From Roseovarius sp. (GTDB lineage: Bacteria > Pseudomonadota > Alphaproteobacteria > Rhodobacterales > Rhodobacteraceae), in contig JAJFIA010000021.1 in NCBI GenBank assembly GCA_021775255.1, positions 62,001 to 126,000 on the forward strand: a stretch of 64,000 bases of DNA, in the 5' to 3' direction. The notes under the pieces were generated by a model, which was not told where the DNA came from, searched no databases, and worked only from the letters and a program-made list of their open reading frames with translations. The translations under genes were made by a program, and so were the position numbers. Shown here in pieces: positions 34,936 through 43,935 of this stretch (position 1 is the first letter of the stretch; each line of letters begins with the position of its first letter).

Positions 34936-35031
34936 CGCTTTTGATGTGGTAAAAGCCAAACAGCCACCGCTATTCAAGGGTCAGACATCTGCAATGGCAT
35001 GTAAGGTGGGTGAAACCCACGCACCCTGCGG

Positions 35032-36393
35032 TTAACGCCGCTTCAGCAGCTTCAGCAAATCCTGGCTGGGATAGCCATCGGGGGTGACTCCGGCAGAGTT
35101 CTGAAATGCCCGGATGGCATTGATTGTATTCGGGCCGATGATGCCGTCGATCTTTTCCAGCTCATATCCCTTGCGGCGCAGGCGGCGCTGCATCTCTTTA
35201 CGTTGCTCAAATGTCAAGGGCTCGTACCCGCGCGGCCAGCTTGCCTGTATTTCAGGCCCGCCCTTGAGCCGGTCCGACAGATGCCCCACGCCAATCACAT
35301 AGGCATCGGCCTTGTTGTATTTCTCGATCACCGCGAAGTTGTTGAAGATCATGAAGGCCGCCCCCGCCGCCCCCGCAGGCAGCAATATCGATGCCTTGCC
35401 ATAATTCTTCACCGGCTTGCCATGGATATCCGTGACCCCAAGCGCGGCCCATGCCGCCGGGGTCTTGATGTTTGACCGCGTGGCCAGCGCATGATTGAAG
35501 CCCTTGGGCAGGCGCACTTCAACCCCCCATGGCTGCCCCTTCGTCCAGCCGAACCGCGCCAGATAGGCAGCGGTCGAGGCCAGCGCATCCGAGGGATCAT
35601 CCGACCAGATATCGCGCTTGCCATCGCCGGTAAAATCCACCGCATAGGCCAGGTACGAGGTGGGGATGAATTGCGTATGGCCCATCGCCCCGGCCCAGCT
35701 TCCTGTCATGTCGCGCGGGGATACGTCACCTGACTGGATGATCCTGAGCGCTGCAATCAACTGCCCTTCAAAAAACTTGCCGCGCCGCCCGTCATAGGCC
35801 AGTGTCGCCAGCGATTCGATCAGAGGCATCGTGCCTTTGCGCGTGCCATAAGTGCTTTCCAGCCCCCAGATGGCCGCAACCACCTCTTTGTCCACGCCGT
35901 ATTTCTGCTCAATCCGGCGCAGGGTGGGGCCATATTCGCGCAGCGCCTTCTGGCCGTTTTCCACCCGCACGGGCGAGGCAGCGCTATCAAGGTAATCCCA
36001 TATCTGGCTGTGGAATTCCGATTGGTTGCGATCTTTCTGGATCACGCTGGTATTGTATGTCACCCCGCGAAACGCCCGATCAAACACCCCGGCTTTGATC
36101 CCCGCAGAAAGGGCGCGAGGCCTGAACCCCTTGATCCAGCGGTCAAACGCCAGATTTGCCGAGGCAACACGCACCACACCGGCCTCATCCTGTTCCTGCC
36201 CATCAACTAAATCCGTGGGCCGCAATTCGGGCCGTATCCGGTTTTGGGAAGTGGCATCCTGCACCGATAGCCTGACCGGTTTCAGGTAGCCCGGCCGCAT
36301 TTGTGGCCTGAGTGAGGTTTCAACCGGGGATGCCAGCGCGGATATTCCAAAAACTCCGCCCAAAGCAGCGGTCATGATAAATCGGATACGCAT
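35032..36393 (-). CDS. Lytic murein transglycosylase, MltB type, with peptidoglycan-binding domain
   Basis: 453 residues. Sec signal peptide (ISALASP), an SLT_2 domain from about 100 to 350 with the catalytic Glu in AAIWGLESTYGTRKG and the substrate segment GSWAGAMGHTQFIPTSYLAYAVDFTGDGKRDIW, then a C-terminal PG_binding_1 repeat (RRLRRKGYELEKIDGIIGPNTINAIRAFQ). It cleaves the glycan strand to 1,6-anhydromuropeptides in the periplasm. It is a single-gene unit, convergent with the preceding secreted-protein genes. Confidence 0.94.
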   Translation of the reverse strand: MRIRFIMTAALGGVFGISALASPVETSLRPQMRPGYLKPVRLSVQDATSQNRIRPELRPTDLVDGQEQDEAGVVRVASANLAFDRWIKGFRPRALSAGIKAGVFDRAFRGVTYNTSVIQKDRNQSEFHSQIWDYLDSAASPVRVENGQKALREYGPTLRRIEQKYGVDKEVVAAIWGLESTYGTRKGTMPLIESLATLAYDGRRGKFFEGQLIAALRIIQSGDVSPRDMTGSWAGAMGHTQFIPTSYLAYAVDFTGDGKRDIWSDDPSDALASTAAYLARFGWTKGQPWGVEVRLPKGFNHALATRSNIKTPAAWAALGVTDIHGKPVKNYGKASILLPAGAAGAAFMIFNNFAVIEKYNKADAYVIGVGHLSDRLKGGPEIQASWPRGYEPLTFEQRKEMQRRLRRKGYELEKIDGIIGPNTINAIRAFQNSAGVTPDGYPSQDLLKLLKRR

Positions 36394-36485
36394 TGCCTGC
36401 TCTTTTCCTCAATGGTTTTTGGCCCATCATAAAGTGAATAGCATCAAACAGGAAGTCATCAAAACACATCCTTGCTAGGGATTGC

Positions 36486-37178
36486 CTATGAGGCCACTTT
36501 CGCCTGCATCTGCGCCCAGTACTCGCGCAGCATCGGCACCCGGCGGGGCCTGAATGAGGCTTCGATAATTTCCAGCCCCCGCATCCGATCCAGCCGGAAG
36601 GCGCGAAAATCCTTGCGCAGGTGGCAAAACGCCAGCAGGCAATGTGACGCCTGCATGTAAACGATCGACAGCGGATCAACGCTGCGCCGGGTGTCGCGGG
36701 CCTGGGCATCGCAATAATCAAACCGGATGGTGCGCTCGTCCCATGTGGCCTGTCTGAGTATGGTCACATCAATCCCCGGCTCGGGCAGGGGCGCAAACCG
36801 CCGCGCCGTCAGCACCGCGTGTTGCAACCGGTGCGCCTGTGCCGCAGGCAGCCGCGCGCGCAGTTTGCTAAGCGCCGATTGCGCCGCTTGCACCAAAGCC
36901 GGATCACCCACCTGCCCCACTTCGCGCAGGCCCAGCACCAGCGCCTCAAGCTCATCATTGCTAAAGCTGAGCGGCGGCATGGCGGCATCTTCGATCAGGG
37001 TATAGCCAAATCCGGCGGCACCGTCGATCACAGCACCAAGGCCGCGCAGGGCATCAATATCGCGGTAGATCGTGCGTGGCGTCACCTCAAGCGCCTGCGC
37101 CAGATCGCGCGCCGTGGCCGGGGGCGGGCAATCGCGCAGGGCTTGCATCAGTTGGAACAGGCGGTGGGTTCGGGTCAT
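36486..37178 (-). CDS. YafY-type HTH/WYL-domain transcriptional regulator
   Basis: 230 residues. N-terminal HTH_11 winged helix (LFQLMQALRDCPPPATARDLAQALEVTPRTIYRDIDALRGLGAVIDG), then a WYL-type ligand-binding domain with IVYMQASHCLLAFCHLRKDFRAFRLDRM; the Trp-Tyr-Leu triad itself is replaced by HCL. These regulators are often placed by genes they control; here the neighbour is a TetR regulator 43 bases upstream in the same direction. The ligand is unknown. Confidence 0.88.
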   Translation of the reverse strand: MTRTHRLFQLMQALRDCPPPATARDLAQALEVTPRTIYRDIDALRGLGAVIDGAAGFGYTLIEDAAMPPLSFSNDELEALVLGLREVGQVGDPALVQAAQSALSKLRARLPAAQAHRLQHAVLTARRFAPLPEPGIDVTILRQATWDERTIRFDYCDAQARDTRRSVDPLSIVYMQASHCLLAFCHLRKDFRAFRLDRMRGLEIIEASFRPRRVPMLREYWAQMQAKVAS

Positions 37179-37221
37179 GGGTAGGAGTATCCTTGCACGT
37201 CCTGACAGGAAATGTCAGCAA

Positions 37222-37845
37222 TCAATGCGGTTTTCCCGCCACCAGATCAACCACAGCCGTGACGGCCGGGTACAGATCACTTGCCGGGCAACCGGTGCGC
37301 GCCCGCACCATCAGGCCCCGGGCCGTTGCGGCCAGCATCATGCCCAGATCATCCGCCGGAGGCTGGGCTGGTACCTGCCCAATCTCCTGCGCTTTTGCGA
37401 CACGATCAGAAAGTGCGCGCTCTATATTATCAAATTTCTCCGTCAACTCATCGCGCATGTGCCCATCATTGCCTGCCGCATCCGCCAGCACACAGGCAAT
37501 CAGGCAGCCCGGCGTTTTGGCATCACGGGTGGCAAACTCAATCAAGCCGTTGAAGAAAGCCGTCAGATCATCCCGCAGGGTTTTGCCCGCATTCAGAAGC
37601 TGCATCACCGGGGCAAAGCTGACATCGCGGTAATGCCGGATCGCCGCCAGAAACAGCCCCTCTTTATCGCCGAACATCTGGTAAAGGCTGGCGCGCGGCA
37701 CATGCATCGCCCGGCTGAGCGTATCCACCGAGGCCGCCGCATAGCCCTGCGCCCAGAAAACCCGCATCGCGGCCTCGATGGCAAGGGTCTCATCAAAGCC
37801 TCTTGGGCGGCCCCGCGCGCGGGTATCACGGATTTTTGAACTCAT
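37222..37845 (-). CDS. TetR-family transcriptional regulator
   Basis: 207 residues from the ATG at 37843-37845; upstream codons are unlike the family. The HTH is GYAAASVDTLSRAMHVPRASLYQMFGDKEGLF. The C-terminal half is helical and of the type found in regulators of small redox or alkylhydroperoxidase genes. It is divergent from the AhpD-like gene across 74 bases containing AATGATCATT, so it most likely represses that gene and itself. Confidence 0.9.
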   Translation of the reverse strand: MSSKIRDTRARGRPRGFDETLAIEAAMRVFWAQGYAAASVDTLSRAMHVPRASLYQMFGDKEGLFLAAIRHYRDVSFAPVMQLLNAGKTLRDDLTAFFNGLIEFATRDAKTPGCLIACVLADAAGNDGHMRDELTEKFDNIERALSDRVAKAQEIGQVPAQPPADDLGMMLAATARGLMVRARTGCPASDLYPAVTAVVDLVAGKPH

Positions 37846-37887
37846 CGTTCTGAAATAGCTTGAAAGGTCCAGCTTTGCAATATATGA

Positions 37888-37897
37888 AATGATCATT
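37888..37897. promoter_or_regulatory. Candidate TetR operator
   Basis: AATGATCATT, a perfect 10-base palindrome in the middle of the 74-base gap between the divergent tetR and AhpD-like genes, 23 bases before the latter's ATG. Its position fits autoregulation and repression of both genes; no further evidence. Confidence 0.4.
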
Positions 37898-37919
37898 CTG
37901 TAAATTAAAAGGACGACTC

Positions 37920-38489
37920 ATGACCCGTACCGCCTTGATGAAAATCACCCCCGCCACACCCGAAACAGCCGCCCCCGAGGTTGCTGAAATTCTCAACGCC
38001 ACCAAGGCCCGGTTGGGCTTCATCCCCAACATGTATGGCTATATGGGCGCACTTCCAGGGGTTTTGACCGGCTATATCGCCTCTTATAACAGTTTTCGTG
38101 CCGATGCGGGCTTTAGCCCGGCAGAGCAGGAAACCGTTTTCCTCAGCGTCAGCCGTGTCAATGGCTGCACCTATTGCACGGCGGCCCATTCGATGATTGC
38201 CGATAAGATGTCGGGTGTTCCGGCTGACAGCCTTGCCGCCTTACGCGCGGGCACCCCCTTGCCCGATACAAAACTGAATGCGCTGGCCACATTCGCGCGC
38301 ATCATGACCGAAAAGCGCGGCCTGCCGGATCAGAGCGAAGTTGACAGCTTCCTTGCCGCCGGTTTCACCACGCAGCATGTGCTTGGCATCGTGCAGGCCA
38401 TCGCCTGCAAAACCTACTCCAACTATGTCAATCACCTGGCCGGAACCGAAGTTGACGCCGCTTTCACAGATTACAAAGTGGCAAGCTGA
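37920..38489 (+). CDS. Carboxymuconolactone decarboxylase / AhpD-like peroxidase-related protein
   Basis: 189 residues, ribosome site AAAAGGACGACTC. The AhpD-type redox motif CTYCTAAHS is preserved near residue 82, within NGCTYCTAAHSMIADKM. The rest (ARLGFIPNMYGYMGALPGVLTGYIASYNSF at the N-terminus) matches the peroxidase-related subgroup, which is thought to reduce organic peroxides with help from a thiol donor. The divergent TetR gene likely controls it. Confidence 0.9.
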   Translation: MTRTALMKITPATPETAAPEVAEILNATKARLGFIPNMYGYMGALPGVLTGYIASYNSFRADAGFSPAEQETVFLSVSRVNGCTYCTAAHSMIADKMSGVPADSLAALRAGTPLPDTKLNALATFARIMTEKRGLPDQSEVDSFLAAGFTTQHVLGIVQAIACKTYSNYVNHLAGTEVDAAFTDYKVAS

Positions 38490-38588
38490 GATATACCGGG
38501 GGGCGGGGCCGCCCCCCGATATACTGACAGATAGTGACAGTATATATTGATAGGCACGGGCTAAATTCATGTTCAAGGAAACCTGCCC

Positions 38589-39287
38589 GTGCTTACTTTG
38601 CTTACATTCCCCGGAAATTCTGATCAACCCAGCCATAGCCCGTTTTGTCTCAAGGCCATGTGCCTGCTGCAAATGTCCGGACAGACATGGGTGCCGGAAT
38701 ATGTGGCCAACCCGTCAAAGATGCCACTTGGGCGCCTGCCGGTACTGAAAACCGCTGACCGGCTGATCCCCGACAGCACAAATATTCAGACCTATCTTGA
38801 AAGCCATGGTGCGGATTTCAATGCCGGGCTGAGCGCCGATGACAAGGCCCGGTCACATGCGTTGACCCGTATGGTTGAGGAAAATCTGCGCTGCGGGCTG
38901 GTGCATGACCGCTGGCTGAATGAGCAATGCTGGCCAGTTATCCGTGAGACGTTCTTTGCCGACATGCCTGCAATATTGCGCAAAATCATTCCCGGCATGA
39001 TCCGCAGGAATGTCCGGCGGGCGATGATGGCGCAGGGTATTGCACAGTTTTCCCGTGAGGACCGGCTGGATCGGTTGGGGCGGGATATCAGGGCGATTGA
39101 GCAAACACTGGGCAATAACCCCTTTTTGTTTGGCGAAACCCCCAGCGCCGCAGATGCCACCATCGCTCCGGTGCTTGATATGATCCGCACCCTGCCATGC
39201 GATACCGGGTTGCGGCGGCTGGTGCGTGAGAATGCGGGCCTTATGTCTTACATTGAGCATGCCCGCGCGGCACTCTACCCGGCATGA
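38589..39287 (+). CDS. Glutathione S-transferase-like protein
   Basis: 232 residues from a GTG start (AAGGAAA at good distance). The N-terminal thioredoxin-like domain shows PFCLKAMCLLQMSGQTW and KMPLGRLPVLKTADRLIPDSTNIQTYLES, the cis-Pro and glutathione-contacting segments. The C-terminal helical domain has NPFLFGETPSAADATIAPVLDMIRTLP with the N-capping motif. The substrate is unknown. It overlaps the next gene by four bases (ATGA). Confidence 0.85.
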   Translation: MLTLLTFPGNSDQPSHSPFCLKAMCLLQMSGQTWVPEYVANPSKMPLGRLPVLKTADRLIPDSTNIQTYLESHGADFNAGLSADDKARSHALTRMVEENLRCGLVHDRWLNEQCWPVIRETFFADMPAILRKIIPGMIRRNVRRAMMAQGIAQFSREDRLDRLGRDIRAIEQTLGNNPFLFGETPSAADATIAPVLDMIRTLPCDTGLRRLVRENAGLMSYIEHARAALYPA

Positions 39288-39688
39288 CCCATCCAGCCAT
39301 GCCCGCCCCTGTACGTGAGGTGATCAACAGCTACCCCGCAACGGTGCGGGATGGTGTGGTACGCCTGCGCTCGGTGATCATGGATGTGGCAAAGAACCTG
39401 CCGGATATTGGCCCTCTGGAAGAAACCCTGCGCTGGCGGCAGTCGGCATATCTCACGCCTCAGACAGGTGCCGGATCAACCCTGCGCCTTGGGCCGCATA
39501 AACAGGCCAGTTTTGCCATATTCGCCCATTGCCGTACAACGATCATCGCCCGCTACGCCCAGGCCTTTCCGGGGTGGGACAGGCTGGATGGCAACAGGGC
39601 TGTGTTGTTTGATGATCCGGATCAGATTGAGCCTGAGCGCCTGTCGCATCTCATTCGTCATGCGCTGACATATCACCAGAAAGCCTAG
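39284..39688 (+). CDS. DUF1801-domain protein
   Basis: 134 residues, overlapping the GST gene by ATGA. It contains the DUF1801 (YdhG-like) core: LRSVIMDVAKNLPDIGPLEETLRWRQSAYLTPQTGAGSTLRLG and YAQAFPGWDRLDGNRAVLFDD. The function is unknown; the fold is frataxin-like in related structures. Its TAG shares the four bases CTAG with the stop of the convergent rnr gene. Confidence 0.82.
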   Translation: MTHPAMPAPVREVINSYPATVRDGVVRLRSVIMDVAKNLPDIGPLEETLRWRQSAYLTPQTGAGSTLRLGPHKQASFAIFAHCRTTIIARYAQAFPGWDRLDGNRAVLFDDPDQIEPERLSHLIRHALTYHQKA

Positions 39689-41916
39689 CGCCTGCGTTTC
39701 ACCTTGCGCTTGCCCGTACCGGCCTTGCGCCCCGCTGGCCTGCCGCGTTTGCGCGCGCCGGATTTGGGCAGGGATTTGCCGTCAAGGCTGATCAGTTCCA
39801 ATGCAATGCCGCCGGTGACCGGTGCCGCTTCGGTCAGGCGCGCGGTGACCGGCTGCCCCAGGGCGATCACCATGCCTGTCTCGGCCCCTTTCAGCGTCCC
39901 GGCATCGCGGTCAAACTGAAAATATTCCCGCCCAAGGGTGCGGATCGGGATCAGGCCATCGGCACCGGTATCATCAAGCCGGACAAACACGCCAAACTTG
40001 GCGATGCCGCTGATGCGCCCGGTAAATTCCTCGCCGACGCGCTCGGACAGAAACGCCGCCAGATAGCGGTCATTGGTGTCACGCTCGGCCATCATCGAGC
40101 GGCGCTCCGTCTCGCTGATATGGGTGGCTGTGGCCTCAAGCCGCTCAATTTCTTCCCGGCTCAGCCCGTCATCCCCCCAGCCATGGGCCGAGATCAGCGC
40201 CCGATGCACAATCAGATCGGCATAGCGCCGGATCGGCGAGGTGAAATGCGCATACGCCAGTAAAGCCAGTCCAAAATGCCCGAAATTTGATGGGGCATAA
40301 TAGGCCTGCGTCATTGACCTGAGGGTCGACATGTTGATCTGTTCGGCGTGTTCCGTGCCCTCGGCGGCGTGCAAAAGCGCGTTGAGATGCGCGGTTTTGA
40401 GCACCTGCCCCTTGGCCAGCACCAGCCCCGCCGCCGCGGCCACTTCGCGCAGGCTATCAAGCTTTTCAGGCGGGGGTTCCTCGTGCACCCGAAACAGCAG
40501 CGGGGATTTTTTGGCCACAAGGGTTTCGGCGGCGGAGACATTGGCCAGCACCATGAATTCCTCGATCAGCTTATGCGCCTCCAGCCGGTCGGTGAAATTG
40601 ACGCTGGTCACCTTGCCTTCATCGCTGAGCACAACCTTGCGTTCGGGCAGGTCAAGATCAAGCGGCTGGCGGTTTTTGCGGGCGATTCTCAAGGCCTCAT
40701 AGGCGGCATAAAGCGGGCGGATCACATCATCCATCAGGGGGGCGCATTTATCGCTCGGATCACCGTCCATCGCCTGCTGCACCTCGCGGTAATTCAGCGA
40801 CGCGACCGAGCGCATCAGCCCGCGCTGAAACGCATGGCTGATCTTTTCGCCATGGGCATCTATCTGCATTCGTAGGGCTATGCAGGCGCGCGGCACACCC
40901 TCGTGAAGCGAGCACAGATCGCCCGACAGCCGGTCAGGCAGCATCGGCACCACACGATCAGGGAAATAGCTGGAATTGCCACGCTTGCGGGCCTCAATAT
41001 CCAGCGCCGATCCGGGCGTTACATAATGCGCCACATCGGCAATCGCCACCCAGAGAATATGGCCGCCCTTGTTTTTAGGATCATCATCCGCCTGCGCCCA
41101 GCAGGCATCATCGCGATCGCGCGCATCATGCGGATCAATGGTGATCAGGGGCATGTCGCGCAGGTCTTTGCGGGCTTTCAGGCCTGCGGGTTTCATTGCG
41201 CCGGCCTGCGTGATCACCTCATCCGGAAAATCATCGGGAATGCCATGTTGATGAATGGCAATCAATGACACGGCCCTGGGTGCAGACGGATCACCCAACC
41301 GCTGCACGATCCGCGCGTTTGGCAGGCCCATGCGGCCCTTGGGGCCAGCCTGTTCCGCCTCGACCAGCTCGCCATCTTTGGCCCCAAAGGTGGCATCATT
41401 GGCCACGCTCCATTCCTTGCCGACGCCCTTGTCGATGGGCACGATCCGCCCGCCCTCGGCGCGCTTGCGAAATACCCCCAGAACCTTGAGCGGGTTGGTA
41501 CCGATGCGGCGGATCAGGCGGGCCTCATATTGGTGATCCTCGCCCTTGACCTCGCTCAGGCGGGCCAGAATCCTGTCGCCCTCGCCCAAGGCAGGATCGC
41601 TGGCACGGGGGACGAACAGCACCACCGGCGCGGCGCCCTCGCCTTCCCATTCCATCGGTCGCGCCAGCAAATCCCCATCCGGTGTCTGCCCGGAGATCTG
41701 CAACACCGAAACAGGCGGCAGGCGATCCGGATCGCGATAGGTTTTGCGGCGCTTTTCCAGATGCCCTTCGGCCTGCAACTCTTTCAGCAGGCGCTTGAGA
41801 TCAATCCGCGCCGCGCCCTTGATGCCAAAGGCGCGCGAGATGTCGCGTTTCGAAGTGAGTGTCGGGTTATCGGAAATCCATTGCAGGATCTCGTCTTTGG
41901 TGGGGATATGGCTCAT
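39685..41916 (-). CDS. rnr: Ribonuclease R
   Basis: 743 residues. Domain order: N-terminal HTH (SDNPTLTSKRDISRAFGIKGAARIDLKRLLKEL), cold-shock domains, RNB catalytic domain with the Asp cluster in TIDPHDARDRDDACWA and RKRGNSSYFPDRVVPMLPDRLSGDLCSL, S1 domain (GEEFTGRISGIAKFGVFVRLD), and a Lys/Arg-rich tail. It degrades structured RNA 3' to 5'. The tail is strongly basic, as in other proteobacterial RNase R. It is 78 bases downstream of the DUF2064 gene; a large inverted repeat fills the gap. Confidence 0.96.
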   Translation of the reverse strand: MSHIPTKDEILQWISDNPTLTSKRDISRAFGIKGAARIDLKRLLKELQAEGHLEKRRKTYRDPDRLPPVSVLQISGQTPDGDLLARPMEWEGEGAAPVVLFVPRASDPALGEGDRILARLSEVKGEDHQYEARLIRRIGTNPLKVLGVFRKRAEGGRIVPIDKGVGKEWSVANDATFGAKDGELVEAEQAGPKGRMGLPNARIVQRLGDPSAPRAVSLIAIHQHGIPDDFPDEVITQAGAMKPAGLKARKDLRDMPLITIDPHDARDRDDACWAQADDDPKNKGGHILWVAIADVAHYVTPGSALDIEARKRGNSSYFPDRVVPMLPDRLSGDLCSLHEGVPRACIALRMQIDAHGEKISHAFQRGLMRSVASLNYREVQQAMDGDPSDKCAPLMDDVIRPLYAAYEALRIARKNRQPLDLDLPERKVVLSDEGKVTSVNFTDRLEAHKLIEEFMVLANVSAAETLVAKKSPLLFRVHEEPPPEKLDSLREVAAAAGLVLAKGQVLKTAHLNALLHAAEGTEHAEQINMSTLRSMTQAYYAPSNFGHFGLALLAYAHFTSPIRRYADLIVHRALISAHGWGDDGLSREEIERLEATATHISETERRSMMAERDTNDRYLAAFLSERVGEEFTGRISGIAKFGVFVRLDDTGADGLIPIRTLGREYFQFDRDAGTLKGAETGMVIALGQPVTARLTEAAPVTGGIALELISLDGKSLPKSGARKRGRPAGRKAGTGKRKVKRRR

Positions 41917-41951
41917 GGCGTTTGCCTATCATGAACCACGCCAGGCGCAAA

Positions 41952-42011
41952 CCGCTCATCGCGCCCTGACATGCGCGCCTCGCGAGGCAGCCTGTCAGGG
42001 CTGATGAGCGG
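41952..42011 (-). repeat. Long two-part inverted repeat between DUF2064 gene and rnr
   Basis: Outer arms CCGCTCATC (41952-41960) and GATGAGCGG (42003-42011), inner arms CCCTGACA (41964-41971) and TGTCAGGG (41993-42000), with a loop that itself holds GCCTCGCGAGGC. The right side includes the last codons and stop of the DUF2064 gene. There is no U-run on the minus strand, so it may be an mRNA end or processing structure ahead of rnr. Confidence 0.6.
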
Positions 42012-42582
42012 CCCCGAGATCAACAGCCCTGTCGACATCGCGCAGCATATCCACCTCAGCCACACGCGCGCCTCCAAGGCTGGCAATGCTGTCGCTCAGC
42101 GCATGTTCACTCGACCAGCGCACCCCCTGAAACAAACTTGCAGGCACCCGCCCCGCGCGTTTCATCCCGACCAGCCAATAGCCCCCATCCGGGGCCGGGC
42201 CAAATACCGCCTCATGACCCCCGAGTGCCGTAAATGCCCGCGCGATATGCGCCTTTCGGATGCCCGGAATATCGCCGCCGATGATACACACCGGCCCCGG
42301 CGGAAGGCTGCGCATCAGCCGCCCCATCCGTGCACCCAGATCACCGTGCCCTTGCGGCACACGCGGCAGATGCGCGGGCCAGACCCGGCTTTGCAATCCC
42401 GCCCGATCAGGAGAAACCGCCAGCAGCACCTGCCAGCGCGGGCTTTCCACCTCGCGCAAGAGCCGCTGCACCTGATGGCGAAACCACCATGCGGCGTCAA
42501 TCATGCCAATGTCAGCGCCCAGCCGGGTTTTGACCTGTCCCGGGCGCGGCTCTTTCAGCATGACAATCAGATAGCGACGCAT
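41995..42582 (-). CDS. DUF2064 / TIGR04282-type glycosyltransferase-like nucleotidyltransferase
   Basis: 195 residues. It begins RYLIVMLKEPRPGQVKTRLGADIG, the nucleotide-binding loop of the GT-A-like family (cofC-related). The middle has GPVCIIGGDIPGIRKAHIARAF, a metal/nucleotide-site DxP variant, and ALGGHEAVFGPAPDGGYWLVGMKR. The family function is unproven; members often lie with radical-SAM or cofactor genes. It starts 3 bases after dapE. Confidence 0.82.
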   Translation of the reverse strand: MRRYLIVMLKEPRPGQVKTRLGADIGMIDAAWWFRHQVQRLLREVESPRWQVLLAVSPDRAGLQSRVWPAHLPRVPQGHGDLGARMGRLMRSLPPGPVCIIGGDIPGIRKAHIARAFTALGGHEAVFGPAPDGGYWLVGMKRAGRVPASLFQGVRWSSEHALSDSIASLGGARVAEVDMLRDVDRAVDLGAAHQP

Positions 42583-42585
42583 CGC

Positions 42586-43737
42586 TCAGGCAAAATAATC
42601 GGCAAGAATACGGGCATAGATCGCCTTGAGTTGTATGATCTGCTCAACCGGCACCCGCTCATCCACCTGATGCATGGTCCGGCCCACAAGGCCAAATTCC
42701 ACCACCGGGCAGTGATTTTTGACAAACCGGGCATCCGAAGTGCCGCCGGTGGTTGATAGCACCGGAACCACCCCGGTTTCGGCCTCAACCGCAGCCGCCA
42801 CCAGATCAGAAAGCGCGCCCGGAGCTGTGAGAAAGCTTTCGCCCGAGACTTTCACATTCATCTCAGTTTTGACATCGAACTCATCCGCCACCTTGTCCAG
42901 CTCGCCCTGCAGCCAGGCGATCAGGCCGGCACTGTCATGGGCATCGTTAAAGCGGATATTCACCGTGCCCCGCACCTGCGCCGGGATCACGTTGGTGGCC
43001 ATGTTGCCGGTATCAATCGTCACCACCGCGAGAGTTGAGGGGTCAAAATTTTCCGTCCCCTGATCCAGCTTGTGCGAGGCCAGCCGATCCATCAGCCGGG
43101 CCATCGCGGGCAGCGGATTACGGGCGCGATACGGATAGGCCGAATGGCCCTGAATGCCGGTAAGGGTAAACCACGCCGACAACGATCCGCGCCGCCCGAT
43201 CTTGATCATCTCGCCCATTTTATCGGGGCAGGTCGGCTCTCCCACGATACAAACGCTCATCTTCTCGCCGCGGGCCTGCATCCAATCCAGAAGCGCCGTG
43301 GTGCCATCCACCGCGTCACCCTCTTCATCGCCTGTGATGGTCAGAATGACCGCGCCATCGGGCGGTGTTTGCGTCACGAAATCCATCGCGGCGGCGGCAA
43401 AGGCCGCAACCCCCGATTTCATATCCACCGCGCCGCGCCCCCAAAGCTGGCCCGCGTTGATCTCGGCCCCGAATGGCGGCTTGCTCCAGGCGGCCGCATC
43501 GCCCAAAGGCACCACATCGGTATGGCCGTTAAAGCCAAATGTCCGGCTCGCACCCCTGGCACCCCAGCGGGCAAAGAGATTACATATGCCACCCCGATCC
43601 ACCCGCTGGCATTCAAATCCGGCGCGGCTTAGAACTTCTTCCAGCAGCACCAAAGCACCGCCTTCATCGGGCGTGACGGAGGGGCAGCGTACAAGCCGGG
43701 CTGTGAGGTCTACAGGGTCTGTGGCGGGATGTGTCAT
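42586..43737 (-). CDS. dapE: Succinyl-diaminopimelate desuccinylase
   Basis: 383 residues from the ATG at 43735-43737. It is an M20 zinc enzyme with [61 protein letters not shown] and a C-terminal [15 protein letters not shown] supplying the last His. The segment lengths and [20 protein letters not shown] match DapE, so it belongs to lysine and cell-wall diaminopimelate synthesis. A TTG two codons upstream is possible. No other dap genes are adjacent. Confidence 0.95.
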   Translation of the reverse strand: MTHPATDPVDLTARLVRCPSVTPDEGGALVLLEEVLSRAGFECQRVDRGGICNLFARWGARGASRTFGFNGHTDVVPLGDAAAWSKPPFGAEINAGQLWGRGAVDMKSGVAAFAAAAMDFVTQTPPDGAVILTITGDEEGDAVDGTTALLDWMQARGEKMSVCIVGEPTCPDKMGEMIKIGRRGSLSAWFTLTGIQGHSAYPYRARNPLPAMARLMDRLASHKLDQGTENFDPSTLAVVTIDTGNMATNVIPAQVRGTVNIRFNDAHDSAGLIAWLQGELDKVADEFDVKTEMNVKVSGESFLTAPGALSDLVAAAVEAETGVVPVLSTTGGTSDARFVKNHCPVVEFGLVGRTMHQVDERVPVEQIIQLKAIYARILADYFA

Positions 43738-43935
43738 GGGCAATTACCGGGTTTTAAGGATCAAGGCTGGCCTAGCGCGGATTGACGGGTTGTGCAAACC
43801 GGATAAGAAAAGGGGTTCAGAACACAAGAATGCGTGATCGCAATATCAAGACATCGCCGAGGATCAAGGCAAAGGTATCTTGCACGCGCATCACATGTAT
43901 CATAAAGGCGAAATTGACATCCTGTTGGGGGATTA

